A stretch of DNA of 64,000 nt. Origin: Alentia gelatinosa (Eukaryota; Annelida; Polychaeta; Phyllodocida; Polynoidae). The notes below the pieces were generated by a model, which saw only the letters and a list, made by a program, of their open reading frames with translations, searched no databases and had not been told where the DNA came from. A program made the translations under genes and the position numbers. Below are positions 40,501-55,500 of the stretch, one piece after another; positions within the stretch are counted from its first letter, which is position 1; each line of letters begins with the position of its first letter. The DNA lies in assembly GCA_950022655.1 (NCBI GenBank), contig OX465579.1, positions 18,513,088 through 18,577,087 on the forward strand. The letters run 5' to 3'.

Positions 40501-43500
40501 GCTGCTCACTTTGATCACACTCGGGTCACTGTACAAGGCCATAAACCCGGGAGGTGTGATCGGAAAATGCATGTCTGTTGCTGTATGAGGGTAGAATACA
40601 GCGACACTCTTGTTCCCGATTATAATCGGTGATCGGATCGGTGAGAATCTGTGGAAAATGTTACTGTCTTATGGGCTTAAGACGCATCTGGGGCCTGATT
40701 TTGAAGATGTTAGCACAGTTCTATAATGATAAAAACCAGTGTACAAGATACACCCCGAGTTTTGGAGAATCCTTTAAGACCCAACAGGGTCTGATTCGTG
40801 CAAGTCTTCTGACAAATGACTGAAATCTTACTTTTCAGAACTTTTGATGAAAACTGTATTAAAACGTCAGTATTTACACAGGGGGGAGTGCTGACCTACT
40901 CCCCTTATCAGTCTGCGCCCAATCGAGGTCGTTGTCGGCAGCTAGCTGGGATCCCTGACAGCTAGTAGGTCATAAGCGCCAACCACTTCTGTACTTTTCA
41001 GACCTTTTTGGGCAGAAAATACTTGGGTACACTGGCCACCAGAGCGAACGTTTGATTGTAAAAAGTATTCTTTAATTCTGAAGGTTTTTGATTTCTGACT
41101 TTTTCCCCAGTCCCGACTTGCATCCCTGTTTAACAAACAATTAAGAATACGAGGCACATACACTTCTTAACACAGCCGATGCTACCTTGAAAAAAATGTT
41201 TTAACAAACAACGCTTCAATAATCTATAAGACCAATGGGTTCAAACTAAACAGTAGCGACAACACCCAGAGATATTAGATCTGTAGCCAAACAGCATGCT
41301 AGACCAGCTGTCGCACTAACGGCGGATTGCGCCGATCATGGATTCAATCTAGTTTCGAAGTATCAAAGAGTACATATCGATTGAATCTGAAAAGGCCTAG
41401 GAGCATCTGGAATAATAAGCAGTTAAATACAGTGAAGACAGAGGATAGATCAAAGTATCAAAATTCAGAAATTCTAAACACCCTGCCTCTCCTCCCATGT
41501 AACCAAACAATCGGGCCCTCTTTTATGCTGTATGACATCTACATATCATAGTATTCATAAACATGATGGCGTTTTGTCTGTGAAGATATGTTCTGTAGAT
41601 TGTCGCAGACATGGCAAATTATTGGTAAACAACCACCAGGAAAGGCAACGGGGGATGGCTGCCCGGAGTGGATGGAGTTACGTAACCAGACATTACATCA
41701 TATTACAGCAATGATGTGTCTGGAACCCCTCCACAGTGTAGAGTATCAAAAACAGTTACCACTTGTTACGTACACGTCCAAACTTATTCCCCTTGAGAAG
41801 TGCCGTGAGATGACCAGATGGCAACATAGACTGGTCTGGGCAGATGCCTCTGGAACAAACTACCATAAATCATGAAGTTGTGTGATAGTAAAAGGAAACT
41901 GATGAAGAAAATGATTAGTGGTCCTCCTGCTCTAAGTGATGTGCATATAATGTGTATTTGTGGTTCAGTGTCCAGCAGTGGTAGATTTACTGCTATATCA
42001 AAGGCCAATCCATCTCATACCATGTCTATGTGGTGTGGGAAGTAAAAGAACTCTCACCTCGGTAAATGTGTAGGGGTGAGATTTCTACCTAAATTCATTA
42101 CATAGATTCGATCACCACCCTTGTGGTGTAAAAGAACCTTGAGAAAGTCTGGTGAGAACCTGCAATGGTTAACTGGACGTTAAATCAAACCAACAAACAA
42201 TGTGATTCAGTGTATTCTTAAGTCAATAAGAGGCGACTGAGTAAACTGGACAATTGTTATCAAATTATGGATCTTCAAATCATCATCAACCTGAATTCTG
42301 TTGTATGATGGTACTTTTGTCTGGTTCAGTTCTTCTCCTATATCATTGTGAAATGTTGAAGCATAAATCGATGACAAGTCACAACTAAAACGTGTGAAAC
42401 ACATTGACTTTGTAAAACGGGAAAGTGGTAGACCGCGTCAAATGTATTGCGAATGGACCCAATTGTAGGGGGAAAAAGTTGTGAACCTTCAACAGTTTCC
42501 CGTCTTTCTCAGAAAATAACTAGTCAATAATTAGGGTAAATACTCCCTTCATCTGGCTGCTCCCTGTTCGTCTTACCTCTACTTCTGTCTTTGTGAAGGA
42601 CTGGAAACTAAGGGCTTCAAATTGGGAGTGTGTTTTTTTTGCAGAAGTGAAAGTTCGTGAAACGTTTTATACTCGATTACTTTAAAATATTTAAAAATCT
42701 ACGATAGGATATTAAATACCACACGCGGGTTATCGCAATACAGTATTGTGATAAGCCGCTGACAAGTGTCAAATAGTTTGGGAGGATCTGATTACTATTT
42801 CTGAACTCTTGAATGACAGAGATGTCAGTCTCCCCATTTTCCAAGGAAATCCTTGTTTTTGATTTTCAGTAGATGAAATTCTTTCTTCTTGTTTAAAACA
42901 AACAAGAGAATGAATTGGGGCTCGTTCACTCAAATAAACACTGGTTAAAAGCCTCCCTACATACAACCCAGCCCAATATCTCTGTTTTCCTTACTTTGTC
43001 AGTTTCTCTGAGGCAGTAAATTCAATATTTTTCTTCTTTATTTCTTGACCCCGACTGACACCCCTGTGGATTAGCCAGACGACTGAATATCTAAGCCAAC
43101 ATTCAGGGGGGGATCGAATATTTAAGCTAGCACACGTCTTTGAGGCTTTGTTTAGTCTGACTATCTTTTACATCTTCTCCAATATTTATGTCAGTATTTT
43201 GGTTCGTTTTCAGAAACAAGCAGATTGCACTGGATTCCACTTGTATATATGTCTCTTTAGCCATCTTATTTTTGTAAAGCTATACATTGTTATCATTTAA
43301 AGAAATGCCTTAATTTAGAAACATCTTTCTTTGCCAGTCGTTGCTTGGACGTATGACGAACACGGTAAAGGATATGCTGTCCCCCTCATGGGTCATAGAC
43401 TTGGTAAACGGGGTAAGAAAATCGCCTCCAAAACATCTAGACCATCACGATTCAGATCCTCGGCAGCAAGAGGTAAACCATATTCATCTATATTTGCAGA

Positions 43501-46500
43501 GATACCAACAATTCGAAAAAGTAGTTTTATTAGAATCAAGAAAGCTTCCCCTGTTGTATGAGATTCTGTCAGGATGCCAGTTTTCAATGTTTCCATTGAA
43601 ATCCATGTTTTCATTTCAGAATGAAAAATATAATTCCTTGTGTAATATTGACATACCAACTGCGAATTTACCCAATTCAACTACAGCCCATGATCCCCAC
43701 TGAACCTCCCAACTGACCCATGTAAAATTTTGAGCTTTCCCTTGATTCCCCCTGTATAGTGTATAATAAGTAAACCCTGTATTGCAATACAATTATTTCA
43801 ATGTTGTATTTTTTCAAGGCAAGTTTTAAGACCACACTATTAAACCTCATATACCACCATGAGCTAAAGGAACAGTCATAACCTACAGTAGCTTTTATAT
43901 CTTGTATATCCTGAGGCAAAGTTTCTTTGCCAATGACAGTAACGTGCATGTAGTCTATTAACCATGACTAACCTCTTCTTTTTCACAACTTTCTTTATTG
44001 ATCGTCAATTTTATTTCACAGTACATCATTTTTGCCATCATTCATTACGTCACTTCAGTTAACTAAAAACGCGGGCTTGCTGTCGGTGGTATTCTAATGG
44101 ATTCCGTCAGCACCCAGATGTGTAGCATATCCTATAAAAGGGTACAAGGAAATAGAAGAAAGTACTTTAAAAACAATAACAACATGAAAATGTTATTTGA
44201 AACTATTCCAAAGAAAGATATCATCAAGTTTTTGAAAGAGACAAATCTCTTTGATTGTTTATAAAATATTTGAAAATAATTGACTGAAATCAGTTTACAA
44301 AAGTTAAAAGCTAAATCATTGATGGTCCCTCTATACCCTCAGGGTCCCCTGAGACGTTCAACCACAAACAAACAAAGCCATATACTGCAATAATGAAGTG
44401 TAAAGCAACTTAAGGTGGTCTCTAACATTATCATCAGCTGGACAATACTTATATCACGTTACAGTAAAACCCCGCTTTAGGGGACACCCTCTATTCCCGA
44501 CAGTGTGTCCCCCTTAAGCAGGGTTTACAGTATGTCGATGGTTAGACTAATTAGTATATAATACCTTTCGACAGGTGATATTATGGCATAGAGACTGTTA
44601 TAACCATACAAACACCCCATAGACACCCACCTCACGCCTATAGGAGTCTACACATGCCGTTATGTGGTGTCTGATTGTTAAGACTCCACACCATAAACAA
44701 GGAATCAAGATAATCTGTAGGGTTGTCCCCACGCTGTCCTGTCAGATTTGATAAGGTGTACCAAAGGTGTACCAAAATAACGTTATCTTAAGCAGTATGG
44801 AAATCTGACTTTTAGTATCTTGATGAAAATTGAATAAAAGCCTCAATATTTACTCAATGGCAGACTGTATTGAACCTTTGTCAAACCAAGGCCGTTGTCG
44901 GCCGCGAACTGGTGGCCCTGCCTCGCTGGAACCCCTGGCAACTTGGGGCTGATAGCTGCCGACCCCTTCCGCCCTTTCTGACCTTTTTTTTGGACGGATA
45001 TTGCTGTTCTATCCTTTTTAAGGTTTTTGATTTCTGACTTTTTCCCCAAACTTTCATCCCTGCGCATACAATTTGTGGTAATCCGTTTCATGCTAACGCT
45101 GTCTTTCACAACTTTCAGCCTGATGGAGAAATACCGGTGAGACGCGAGTTGAACCGAATGAGCAATGAGGAGAACATGATGGTGAACACGATAAACACAC
45201 AGTCCCACGGTGCTACCCCGACAATCATGTCGGCCAATCCTCTCACCTACAGCCACGCTCCTACCCAGGTCCCCTACAATTCCTACAGACCACAAGCACC
45301 GATACCCCAGCACATCATGGCCAACGGTAAGCAATCAAGTCGTATATCTGAGAGCTCAAGAGAATTTTTGGGTTTTTTTCCCCAAGTTTTTATTATCAAA
45401 TTCTGGGTGCGCCAGTTCTTCCACTTGATAACGATAACTCTGTACATTCGTTTTTTGATTAGCTCCTTCCAACGTAAAAAAAGTGCATATTACAGTTACT
45501 GGAACAGTATAGACGGCTGGATAAAGTATAACGAGAAGTGCATTAGGTCATGCGGTTACCCTAATCAACCGACATAGCTTGCCTTAGGACTCGTTTGAAG
45601 GCGGCCTGAGTTTCAAGATGTTAGACTTCTATTGTCAAGGTCGTCCCAAATCTTGATAGCTCTACACACGGGGGACTTAGTATTATAGCTTATGGTTTAA
45701 TGTTGTTGTGTTATAAAGGAAAGTTAAGCCATCATTAACCAGTATTAGGCCTACATAAACTAGTAATTTTTTTCCAACTACGAAGTCCGACATCGGACTC
45801 CAACGGAACGAAAAATTTTATAACTACATTAACTAGAAATGTTGATATTTCCTCATTTTTATACTTCTAGAATTGTTTTGACTTTCCTTGTTATCAGAGT
45901 TGACAGTTCTACACTTTTCCATTGAAATCCTTGTTTCCATTTCCAATTTATTTAAAGCTCTTTTTTTTCTTGTGTAAAACAAAGATAGTAAAAATTGAGC
46001 CTCGAACCTTCCCACACCCAATCCCATTTCATGACCAAGAACGATATGTTGTCCATGTTTTTCTTAGTCTCTCTGAGGCAGTAAATTCCACATGAAAAAT
46101 ATTTCCACTGTTTTTTTCATGACCTCAACTGACATCCCTGTATTATATCTAACCTGATATTCCAGGAGATGACCAGTCAGATGGTAGCGACTATTCCGTG
46201 GCTACAAGTGGCTGCTCGTCCCTAATTCCGCAGCCGGACCGCAAGGACTACCAAGGAGATATTATCCAGATGAACGATGCACACCTGCGGCAGATGCAGC
46301 CCCAGATGGAGCTGAGAACCATGCCCAGCACCATGAACACGTCTGTGGATGTCAACACTAGCACCACAAGTGGTATGTATGAGCGAAATCACCTCCATTA
46401 ATGACACAGCAATACCAGTTTTTGATGTTTCTATTGAAAATCATGTTTTCATTCTCAGAATTGAAAAAATAATTCCTCATGAAAGGCCACTCAAAAAATA

Positions 46501-49500
46501 AAAAAAGTTTTCAGATTTTTACTGATTATACTTGAATGCATCCCTGACATCAGGAGCTTTAATTTGATACTAAATACACATACCTTTCATAATTTCTATC
46601 AAGATTCATCTTATTAAAATTTAAAAAAATTATAAAAAATCTTCTAAAATCTTTTTTGCTGATGCGCGCGGTGATGAGAAACGAGTTTTTTTTTTTGAGT
46701 GGCCTAATATTGACATACCAACTGCTAATTTACCTAATTCAACCACATCCCATCACCCCCCAACGAACCTCCCCACTGACCCATGTAAAAACTTGAGCTT
46801 TCCATGTGATGCATGAATCCTGTATTGCAACAAAAAATATTTCAATGTTTTACTTTCTTACCTCAACTGGCATCCCCAAGTCAGAGAAGAACCCCAACTT
46901 TTTTCATCTAACGGTTAAGAACACTTATTCGGACAGGGTAGGGGCTGCTTCTAGGGAACATTATCTATCTTCCCTATAGTTGCAATTTTTGTTGATACCA
47001 ATAATTGACGATTCGAGAGCTATTTTACAATCAATATTGAGATGATTATTGGCCAGTGTTCTGTAGACCAGATCACCGGCAAAAATAATAACTTTAATGT
47101 CTTTCCAACCAGTATCATTAAATATGCAGATATTTACTACATAAATGCTTTGGAAGCTCTCTTTCAACAATCTATCCGAAATGTCGGTCTTGTTCTGGGT
47201 TATCAGACAAATGTTTCACTTTCATGGAAAGTTCAACAAGTACATATATTATCTTCTGAGATCAACTTTGATGTACATGCATTGTTTGGGCTCCCCTTAT
47301 CACATTTAAAACCGATGTTTGTATATTTATTCATCTTTTGTGGTATGTAGAAAGGTCTACACGCTGTCTCTTATTTAAAAAAATCATATGTTATACTTTT
47401 GCAGCGATGGAGGGAAGTTTCCTGTGGTCTAGCAGCAAGCCTAGAATATCTAAGCCACAACAACCAGCCAAAAGTCAGATGCCATCATTCAACAGTTCCT
47501 TACTAGTAGGTGTCATAGATTATCCTAGAGAAGTGAAACGGTTTTAGCTTATGGAGTTAAATTTGGTATTCATAGAGCAAGCATTTTTTTGTGTCACATC
47601 ACCATTGTTGTAGATGAAATGGATTATGTGGAGACATGGCTAGTGTGCCTGAAAGGAATTCAGAAATATTTTGGTTGGAAATATTCACTGGTACGAGTAC
47701 GAAGAATGAGCTGAATATATCTAATCAAAATATCGAGAAACAGATGGATTTCAGGTACACTTACTATGTCTCATTTTTATTCTTTACTAAGAAATCACGA
47801 AAAACGTCATTTTACAACTCACTTTTTCAAGAATTAATGTGGTCACATAGTATGGAAGGATGTATAAATGTTTCGTCACCCCGTGACAAATGGAAACTGC
47901 ACTCCTGGTCAGTAAAAACCAAGGCATTGGCCACGGGCAGTTATTTTTCCGAGCCTTACCTTGTACCTTTGGCTTTCTCTCTCTGGAAACTTGGTTACCA
48001 TATTCCTATATATCTTCTAATATAGTTTAATAATGATAAGTAGCGTTATTTCATCACCCGCCATCTGGTCCCTATATAACCTCAGGGTTCCTTGGGACGT
48101 TAAACCACAAACAAACAATAACCCGCATCAAATGCTTAGCTAGTTCTAACCTTATCAAGTAACTTGACACGCTATGAAATCTGTAAGAGGTGATCTGGTC
48201 GGTCTAAACATCAACCTTGTAGTAAATGTCGGCCCTGGGTAGTAAACATAAGTTATTCCACTCCCCATAGCAGTCCCTATATACCCCCAGGGTCCCCTGG
48301 GACGTTAAACCACAAACAAACAAACAAAACCCCATAGCATGGTGTGACCATACCGTGTTCGTCCATTGGTATATAGGGATATGCAGTTCTTTGAAAGATG
48401 AAACAGGTTACTGGTAGCCTATACAGAGGAGTTTTTTGTGGACTATTGTCCGTAACCCACTTTCACTGGTTGGAGAGTTCATGACTTTCTGTTGCTTTCT
48501 TTCAGTCACCAGGAAGGGGTGATAGCTCAGGATTTCACCGATCACCCTATTATCCAGGAAAGACGGCGTTTGGAGGAGCAGCCTCGTATAGGAAATCGAG
48601 ACTCAAACCTTCGCCGATGCCATACGAGGTATTAATTGATGTCTTTTGAGAAATATGTCTTGAGAAGAGGCTGAATAATCGCAAATGCGACCAGGCATAC
48701 CATTTAGATGTGAAACTCCCTCCACGCAGCGTTTATATGCTGTCTATGTTTCCTGTGATCTGATTGGACGAGCGTCCCGAAGGTTGTTCAAAAGAGTTCG
48801 GCTGATTGGCCGAGTGCACTTTGCTATCTTGTATGCTGGTGCCAAAGCAGGGTCCTGCGAAACTGCAGGGGCGTGTGCAGTCACGCCTTATTCCTGTGGC
48901 CATTTGATAACTCAGCTGGTCACTTCTAGGCATATGGGGGGAGGGGGTGGATGGTTACAGAACATACATTTTTTTAGCAGTTTTTTCGCACACTATTCAC
49001 AGGGTAGGCGAGGGTTCCCCCTATTCACAGGGTGTGGTAATCGTGGTTTCGTTTCATATAGAAACTCATCAGGCATTACGATTAATGTCGATAATTGAGG
49101 GTGGTCGTTCAATCAATCTGTTTTATATTAAGCCTTGTACATAGAGAGTTGGCATGGAGGTATCCTTCTAAAGAGAAAAGAGTTCTCCCTCAGTGGATTT
49201 GTAATCGGGCTATTAAATTCATTATACCAAATTTTCTTTTGGGGGAAAAAATTGGTACAATATCTTTTTAAAAATATATATTGACTATTAGATTTATAAG
49301 AAAGGTGATATAACTGAATTGAATAGGTTGAAGAAGGAGAACCTCCGAATACCTTTACTAACCTAGTTGACTAGCCTGATATATATATATGAAGTGTCTA
49401 TTTTTAATATAATATACATATTTCTCAGTTGATAGTAAAGTTCATGTAAGAAAAATTTTCTTATAATATTACACAGATATTTACTATAAAATGCTAACCA

Positions 49501-52500
49501 TTTTTTCCCTTGCATGTATTGAACAAAGCAAGTTCACACAATATTAGCATGAAATATCACAAAATGTCATGATTGTTTATATGGCATGAGGTGTCTTCGC
49601 TAAATGATATCAAGAAGAAGAGCTGACTGATATTTGTAGTAGAAGACAGCAAACGCCATGTAAACAATTATATGAAATTGAGTGACGTTTAGTTTTTATC
49701 CTACCCCATCACATGTTTTTAACTTCATATGTCACCAGTGGCATATAAATATTTTGTGGCATACTGTCACAGATTTATGTGAGGGGTAGGATAATAACCA
49801 GATCTCAATTTTTTATGGCTTAATTTGTGAATAAATGTGCTCTCTATTCTTAGCCAAGTCCTACACGGAAGCAAGTGCAGGCCCGACCCCTCAACAATTC
49901 CTCCCTCGGCGGAGTCACCAGCTCCACTGCCAAACGCATTCTAGACACTCTGGAGAGAATGTCCACGCCATTGTCTGTACGTTATAGTTACTTATGCTGA
50001 CTGATTTAATACCTCTGCTTCATATATGTGACATCCTTTAAGTATATACGCAGAATCTCTAAAGTTTTTAACCTTCCTCCCAATCTTGTACGCAATAGAA
50101 GAAAGAAATAGCATTCGCAAGATTATCAAAAAAATTGACACCCCACCCTTCCTGTGTGTAAGTACTTTATGGATGGCCCCATAACATGATTCAGGTAACA
50201 TATTCTATTTTGATTTATACCAGATTCTAAGGACTCCAGGGTGTAAAAACTAGAACAAATTAAATCTTTATAATTTAACAGAAGTAAAGACACTTTATGC
50301 CCTCAAGACCTACCGAACGATATGAATATTTGCTTTTTAGGCGAAACGTTATGAAACTTGATATAAAACTTCTGATATGGTAGTAGATTTCTGCTAAAAA
50401 AATCCGGCGACTTTTGAAAACTGTTCTTAAAGGTATACTGATTCTGTTTCCAGGATGCAAAGAAGATACCTTTAGATGGGAATCTATCCGACTCCATGCT
50501 GTCATTAACAGTATGTATTTTCAAATATTATCTCACCCCTGGTGTTCTTTCCCCATGGGGAACTCGTACCCAATGCCCATTGAGTATTTAGAAAAAAGTA
50601 CTCAATGGGAGATTATGTCACAAATGTTAGCCCATTAGTCAATGTAAAGGGTGATGTAAATTTAGAAACCTCTTGAAGCTTACGGTCGGAGCTCAATCAA
50701 TAGGTCTATCAATAGGAGCTCTATCATATAGGTGTATAATAAGTATATTTTTAGTGATGTAAAGTTTAATAGAACATATTAGATGTTTACTACCCAAATA
50801 AACTCGCCAAACTTTACACGACCCTGTTGAATTTTAACCTTTTTAAGAACACCGATGTAAGGTGTGGTTACTTCGTTATTCTCGTATTCTGGTCACCATA
50901 ATGGGATGGCCGTAAAAATGGTATAAATTAAGAAATTCTCTGTGACAATTTCATTCGTTATTTATTCCTGTCCTGAGGAAGGCATACCCTGCCGAAACGT
51001 GGACATCCATTTGAACAGTGCTCTAGAGTTAGACAGACTACTCTGCATCCCCCAAAGAAACTAAGTTCGTACTTCACCAAATTCCACATTGACGTTAGGT
51101 CTATAAAGTAAAATGCTTCTTCATTTTAATCTACAGCCTGGAGCCTACCGAAGACGTAGGACTCCAAACACATCTCTGTCTCAAAGCACAACAGAGGTAG
51201 GTCTAATGCTGATATATTGATCCAAATTTAAGAGGAAAGAACGAAATTTATCAGTTTAGGTTAGAGAGATACCATTTTTCCTAAATGCTTCTTTAATTTC
51301 TTAATTAGATCCTTCTCCCTTATGATGTATATCAAAAGCAGGGACTTTGAGATCAGAATAAAAAATAAATAAATAAATAAAAAAAATAGAAAATTATTCT
51401 AGACTTGTATGACGTGGCTATAACACCTGTAACAAACCAAACTTTTAAAAAAATTTAGTCTAGACATCGATAGCATTTTAAGGGATCTTTTTCAAAATGC
51501 TAGATGATTTCCATCCGCAGGGTCCACCGACGACTAAACGGACACTCTCCTCGTATGCCTCAATCGCTACAAACCTACACACTGCACCAACAACGGAGCC
51601 CTCCAGTACAACCCAACATAGCAAGGACGACAAGCAAACCAGCAGCACAGCGGCTTCACAGAATCAACCAGGGTAAGTCAAGATATTTTTTTATTTTTTT
51701 TAGAAGCGTACCTCTCTCAGGTTACTGAGTTTTTCAGATGCAGTGCTTACATGCGTCATAAGAAGTGCGATTGCACATGATAAATACATCTAGATCGAAG
51801 GATTTTAGATCCCAAAGTGGTAAAAAGAGTGATGTGATGAGAAAGATGAAAGGATTTTGTATTATTACCCATCCAATACGGAGTCTCCATACTAAGCCTA
51901 TAGAGCCTCCAGATTACTATTGAATTTGAAATATTTCAAGGCGTATGGTAAAAGGAAAATAAAACAGGCATTTAATCTGTGAATGAGATATAATGGCTTC
52001 TGTCAATGATTTAATGTGTGTATGCTATACTAGTGCTTCTTTTAATTGAAGTGATTTGACTTACAGATCCATTGACCGCGGAGGTGGTGGCGGGGGTGGT
52101 CGATCCGGGAAAATGAAACGAGAACGTGGTTCACACTACTCCAGTAAACAGCCGGAGGAAGAGGTGAGGTTTCCTGTTTATTATCCACCTAACACAAAGT
52201 GTCCATGATAAAACTATAGGAACTCTGTCTGGACATACCCGGCGCATACGGATATGTTTTATTATACACCTAATATAAAGTCTCCATAATAAACCTATGG
52301 GAACTCTGTCTGGACATACCCGGCGCATACGGATATGTTGTATTATACACCTAATACAAAGTCTCCATAATAAACCTATGGGAACTCTGTATAGCACATA
52401 TATATTATATGATCCACCTTACTGTTCAGTATATATCATTTAAGGTAAAGGATTGTTGAGAAATGGAGGTTTGAATATTTCCTCTTTTTTTGTGAAACCT

Positions 52501-55500
52501 TACTGGCATCCCTGTTATTTATACCTTGTTGGATAATGCGTTGAGGGGTGAGCTTTTGGTTATGGTCTCAAGCTTGAGGTGGTGTTAACTCCTTTCTTTG
52601 GCTGCTCTTAGGTGGAAGTACCGGACCTGCCGACCAGCTTTGTTCTCCCTGTTTCCAACATCACGCTGCCCCCAATCGGGAACTTTGTCAGCAGTGCCAG
52701 TCCTCTGCCTCCCAAACCTGTGGCCGCTTCTACGGAACCTCCAGCAGAACCTCACACCAACACAACTACCTCTTCTCACAGTTTCTCCTTCTCGTCTCCC
52801 ATCGTCAAGTCCAGCTCTGCTAGCACTGACGAGCCTGTTATAAACAAAAAGGTACAACTAAAGTCTGCTCTTTTTTGTAGTGTACAGGGATGCAAGTCTT
52901 CTGACAAATGACAGGAATCTGACTTTTCGAAATTTTGATAAAAATTGCATTAAAACAACCAAATATACAGAGAGAGAGTGCTGGTCTACTCCCCTGAAGA
53001 TCCTGTACTGATAAGCGCCAACCTTTCTTGGAAGGAAGCAGTTTTGGTACTCTGACCACCAGACTGAACACTTTATTGCGAATTAATTATTACTTTAATG
53101 TAAATTTTGAAGTTTTTAATTTCTGACCTTTTCCCCGGTCTTGACTTGCATCCCTGAGTATGATATGGAGATGGGTCAGTGTGTGTGTGAATGAGATCCA
53201 TTCAAGGTAATTTGTCCTATTTTTACGTCCCAAATTTGAAGAACAAAGGACATTGGATCTGAATTTGTGTATGCTTATGCTGAATTCCAATAATCAAGAA
53301 AATAATTGTTGAAATCATAGTGGAGTTAATGTTAATTTAATCATTGATATTTATAAAATTGAGGTTGGTCACACTGATAGAGGTAACCTGTGCATTGTAA
53401 TTGTAACTTAGTTTACACCAAAGCGACATTTGTAAAACCAAAAAAACAAGAATGTGGGAAAGGTATTTTCGTATTCAAAAAGCATATCCTTTGAGATAAA
53501 AAAAAAATGCCATAGAGGCCTGATATTAAAGGCTTATCAGACAATTTATCTTGAAAATCAAAACCCATGTCATTTTCCTTATAGTTGAATATGATAACCT
53601 CAAAGTGTTGTAGAGCACATGTCTAACTTGAAAAAAGGGGGGTCACCATGCGAGTTGTTCATTTAGAGATATATATTTCAATAAATTGTATTAGAATATA
53701 TATAACTTCTAAAAGGTTAATTTCCATGTTAAAACCCATGTCAATTTCTTGAAACATTCATAGGAGACAGCAAATAAGTTGTACTATCTTTTTCACCAAT
53801 GACTAGAGATCAGCGTCCTTGCTTTTGAGAGAATTAAAGAAAAAGATGTCAGTACATTTCCTATCTAGATCCGACAAATGTAAATAATTCCATTCTACGC
53901 ATTGGGTTCTGTAAACTGGTCAAAGTGTTACATTTTTTCTCATTTAGTATAAAAATAAATTACAATAAACTAGTTTCGATGGGTAATCCTCAAGATTTTG
54001 AAATCACCAGATGGCGCCACTGTGAATCATAGGAGATACCTTTAACATAGTGAAAGTGAAAAACACTAGTTACTATACTTTCCCCTCATCTCAGTTCCAG
54101 TTTAGTTCCCCTATCACTGTTGATGAACATACCTCTGCGCACACCGGTTCACCTCCACAATCAGGATTCTCTTTCAAGACTGCATCTGTTGCTCCCAAGA
54201 TGAAACCTCCGACTGTCAACTTCAAGGCTCCCGGTAAGTTCGTGAATCATCTCAGGATTAATTTCGTTGGGTACCGACCGTCCTTCATTTGGATTTTAAC
54301 AATTTCCCTCGCAATGTATGACCAGATTTTGCAAGGAACTGATACACTTTATCTCTAAAAGAAAGTACTGTGAATTTATAAATGTAGCGATATTGGATTG
54401 GGATTCAAGAAATGAGACGAGGCGACGTCTGTGTCCCAGGCTGATGCTACCTTGAATGACAGTTATGGAACTGTACCTAACCACCGTAACTATGTACACT
54501 GGTCGGTGTGACATCACAGGAGTGATGTCACACCTGCTCTCCCTATGTTGCCAGGCGAAATGCTTGGGAACTACCCGCATAAGTCACAGTAAAATGTTAT
54601 TTATGTGGAAAAGAGGCAGAGGCCCCAGAAAAAGGATGTACAATTTATTCTTCAGTGGGGAGGGAGTCAAGGTTTCGCCAGAAGCAGCTCATCAGGCATC
54701 TTAAAGATTGGGATTCATAAGATGTGGCGAAAACACCTCTATTATAAGCCAGGTGCTACCCTGATAATGACAGCTTCCTGTCACTTAGACCTGTCACCTG
54801 TCTCACCATGTTCTCACTCTCCAGCACAGTACAGTGTTGGAGTATTCGATGGGGGAAAATATCAGGAGAATACCAAGTACTAATAGTTATCCTACCCCTG
54901 ATAAAAAAAAACGCCATATGCTTAACGTTGGGTCACTGCATTGGGGCAAGCATGTTTAACATTGCATGAGGGTAACAACAAAAAATTGATCAATCAGTGG
55001 CCAGAATGTGAGCAATGTCACACTAATGTGGTCTATGAAATGTTGACGACCTATTGTCTTACTTGGCAATGCGACAGCTGCAAATTTCTCAAGCAGCTTG
55101 GAGTAACTAAAATGGCTAATTATTATTCTAAAGTCATGGAAACGGGGTTGGATTAATGCTAAACTGAACGCTAGTTAGTATTGTTAGTGTTTATCAAACT
55201 CCGGTCAGGTTGGCTACTCACTGCGCTCGGCTAATGCTACGTGCAGTAATGTAGCCTGTCCGTCGTTCGTGCAATAAACACTAACACTGCTAACTAACTC
55301 TCATTCAGTTTCTACTAATTATCCTCATAACAGCACTCACAACTACCAAACTTTTGCTTGAATTTGTACATGGTTGAGACAAAAGATACATAGTGGTAAA
55401 TAATGACACAGGAGACACCTGTTCTTCATTCTTTAATTCAGAATTGAATGCCATGTTATTTACAGTGGAAACTAGTAGCAGTGGCGGTGGTTTGAAACCT

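Larger units (their letters stand above)
37623..43337 (+). other. NUP153 intron 1, repeat-rich
   Basis: This 5.7 kb intron holds a hAT-like MITE (38602-38948), a family C MITE (about 40795-41125), a SINE copy (about 41955-42203), a relative of the CAGGATGCCAGTT family (about 42810-43075) and otherwise unplaced AT-rich DNA. An open frame at about 41588-41875 matches nothing recognised and has no splice support. Confidence 0.6.

Noticed and set aside
41588..41875. 95-codon plus-strand frame in NUP153 intron 1 as an extra gene or exon
   Set aside because: No family recognised and no promoter or splice signals. Exon 1 joins exon 2 in phase without it.
47636..48025. 129-codon plus-strand frame in NUP153 intron 5
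   Set aside because: No recognised similarity. Its second half is the dispersed repeat also present at 61245-61435.
44325..48339. Evenly similar short units as a CRISPR or satellite array
   Set aside because: The units are kilobases apart, with unrelated flanks and target duplications, so they are dispersed retroposons.
48685..49098. 137-codon plus-strand frame in NUP153 intron 6
   Set aside because: No recognised domain, and it contains repeated TGATTGGACGAG / TGATTGGCCGAG words of repetitive type.
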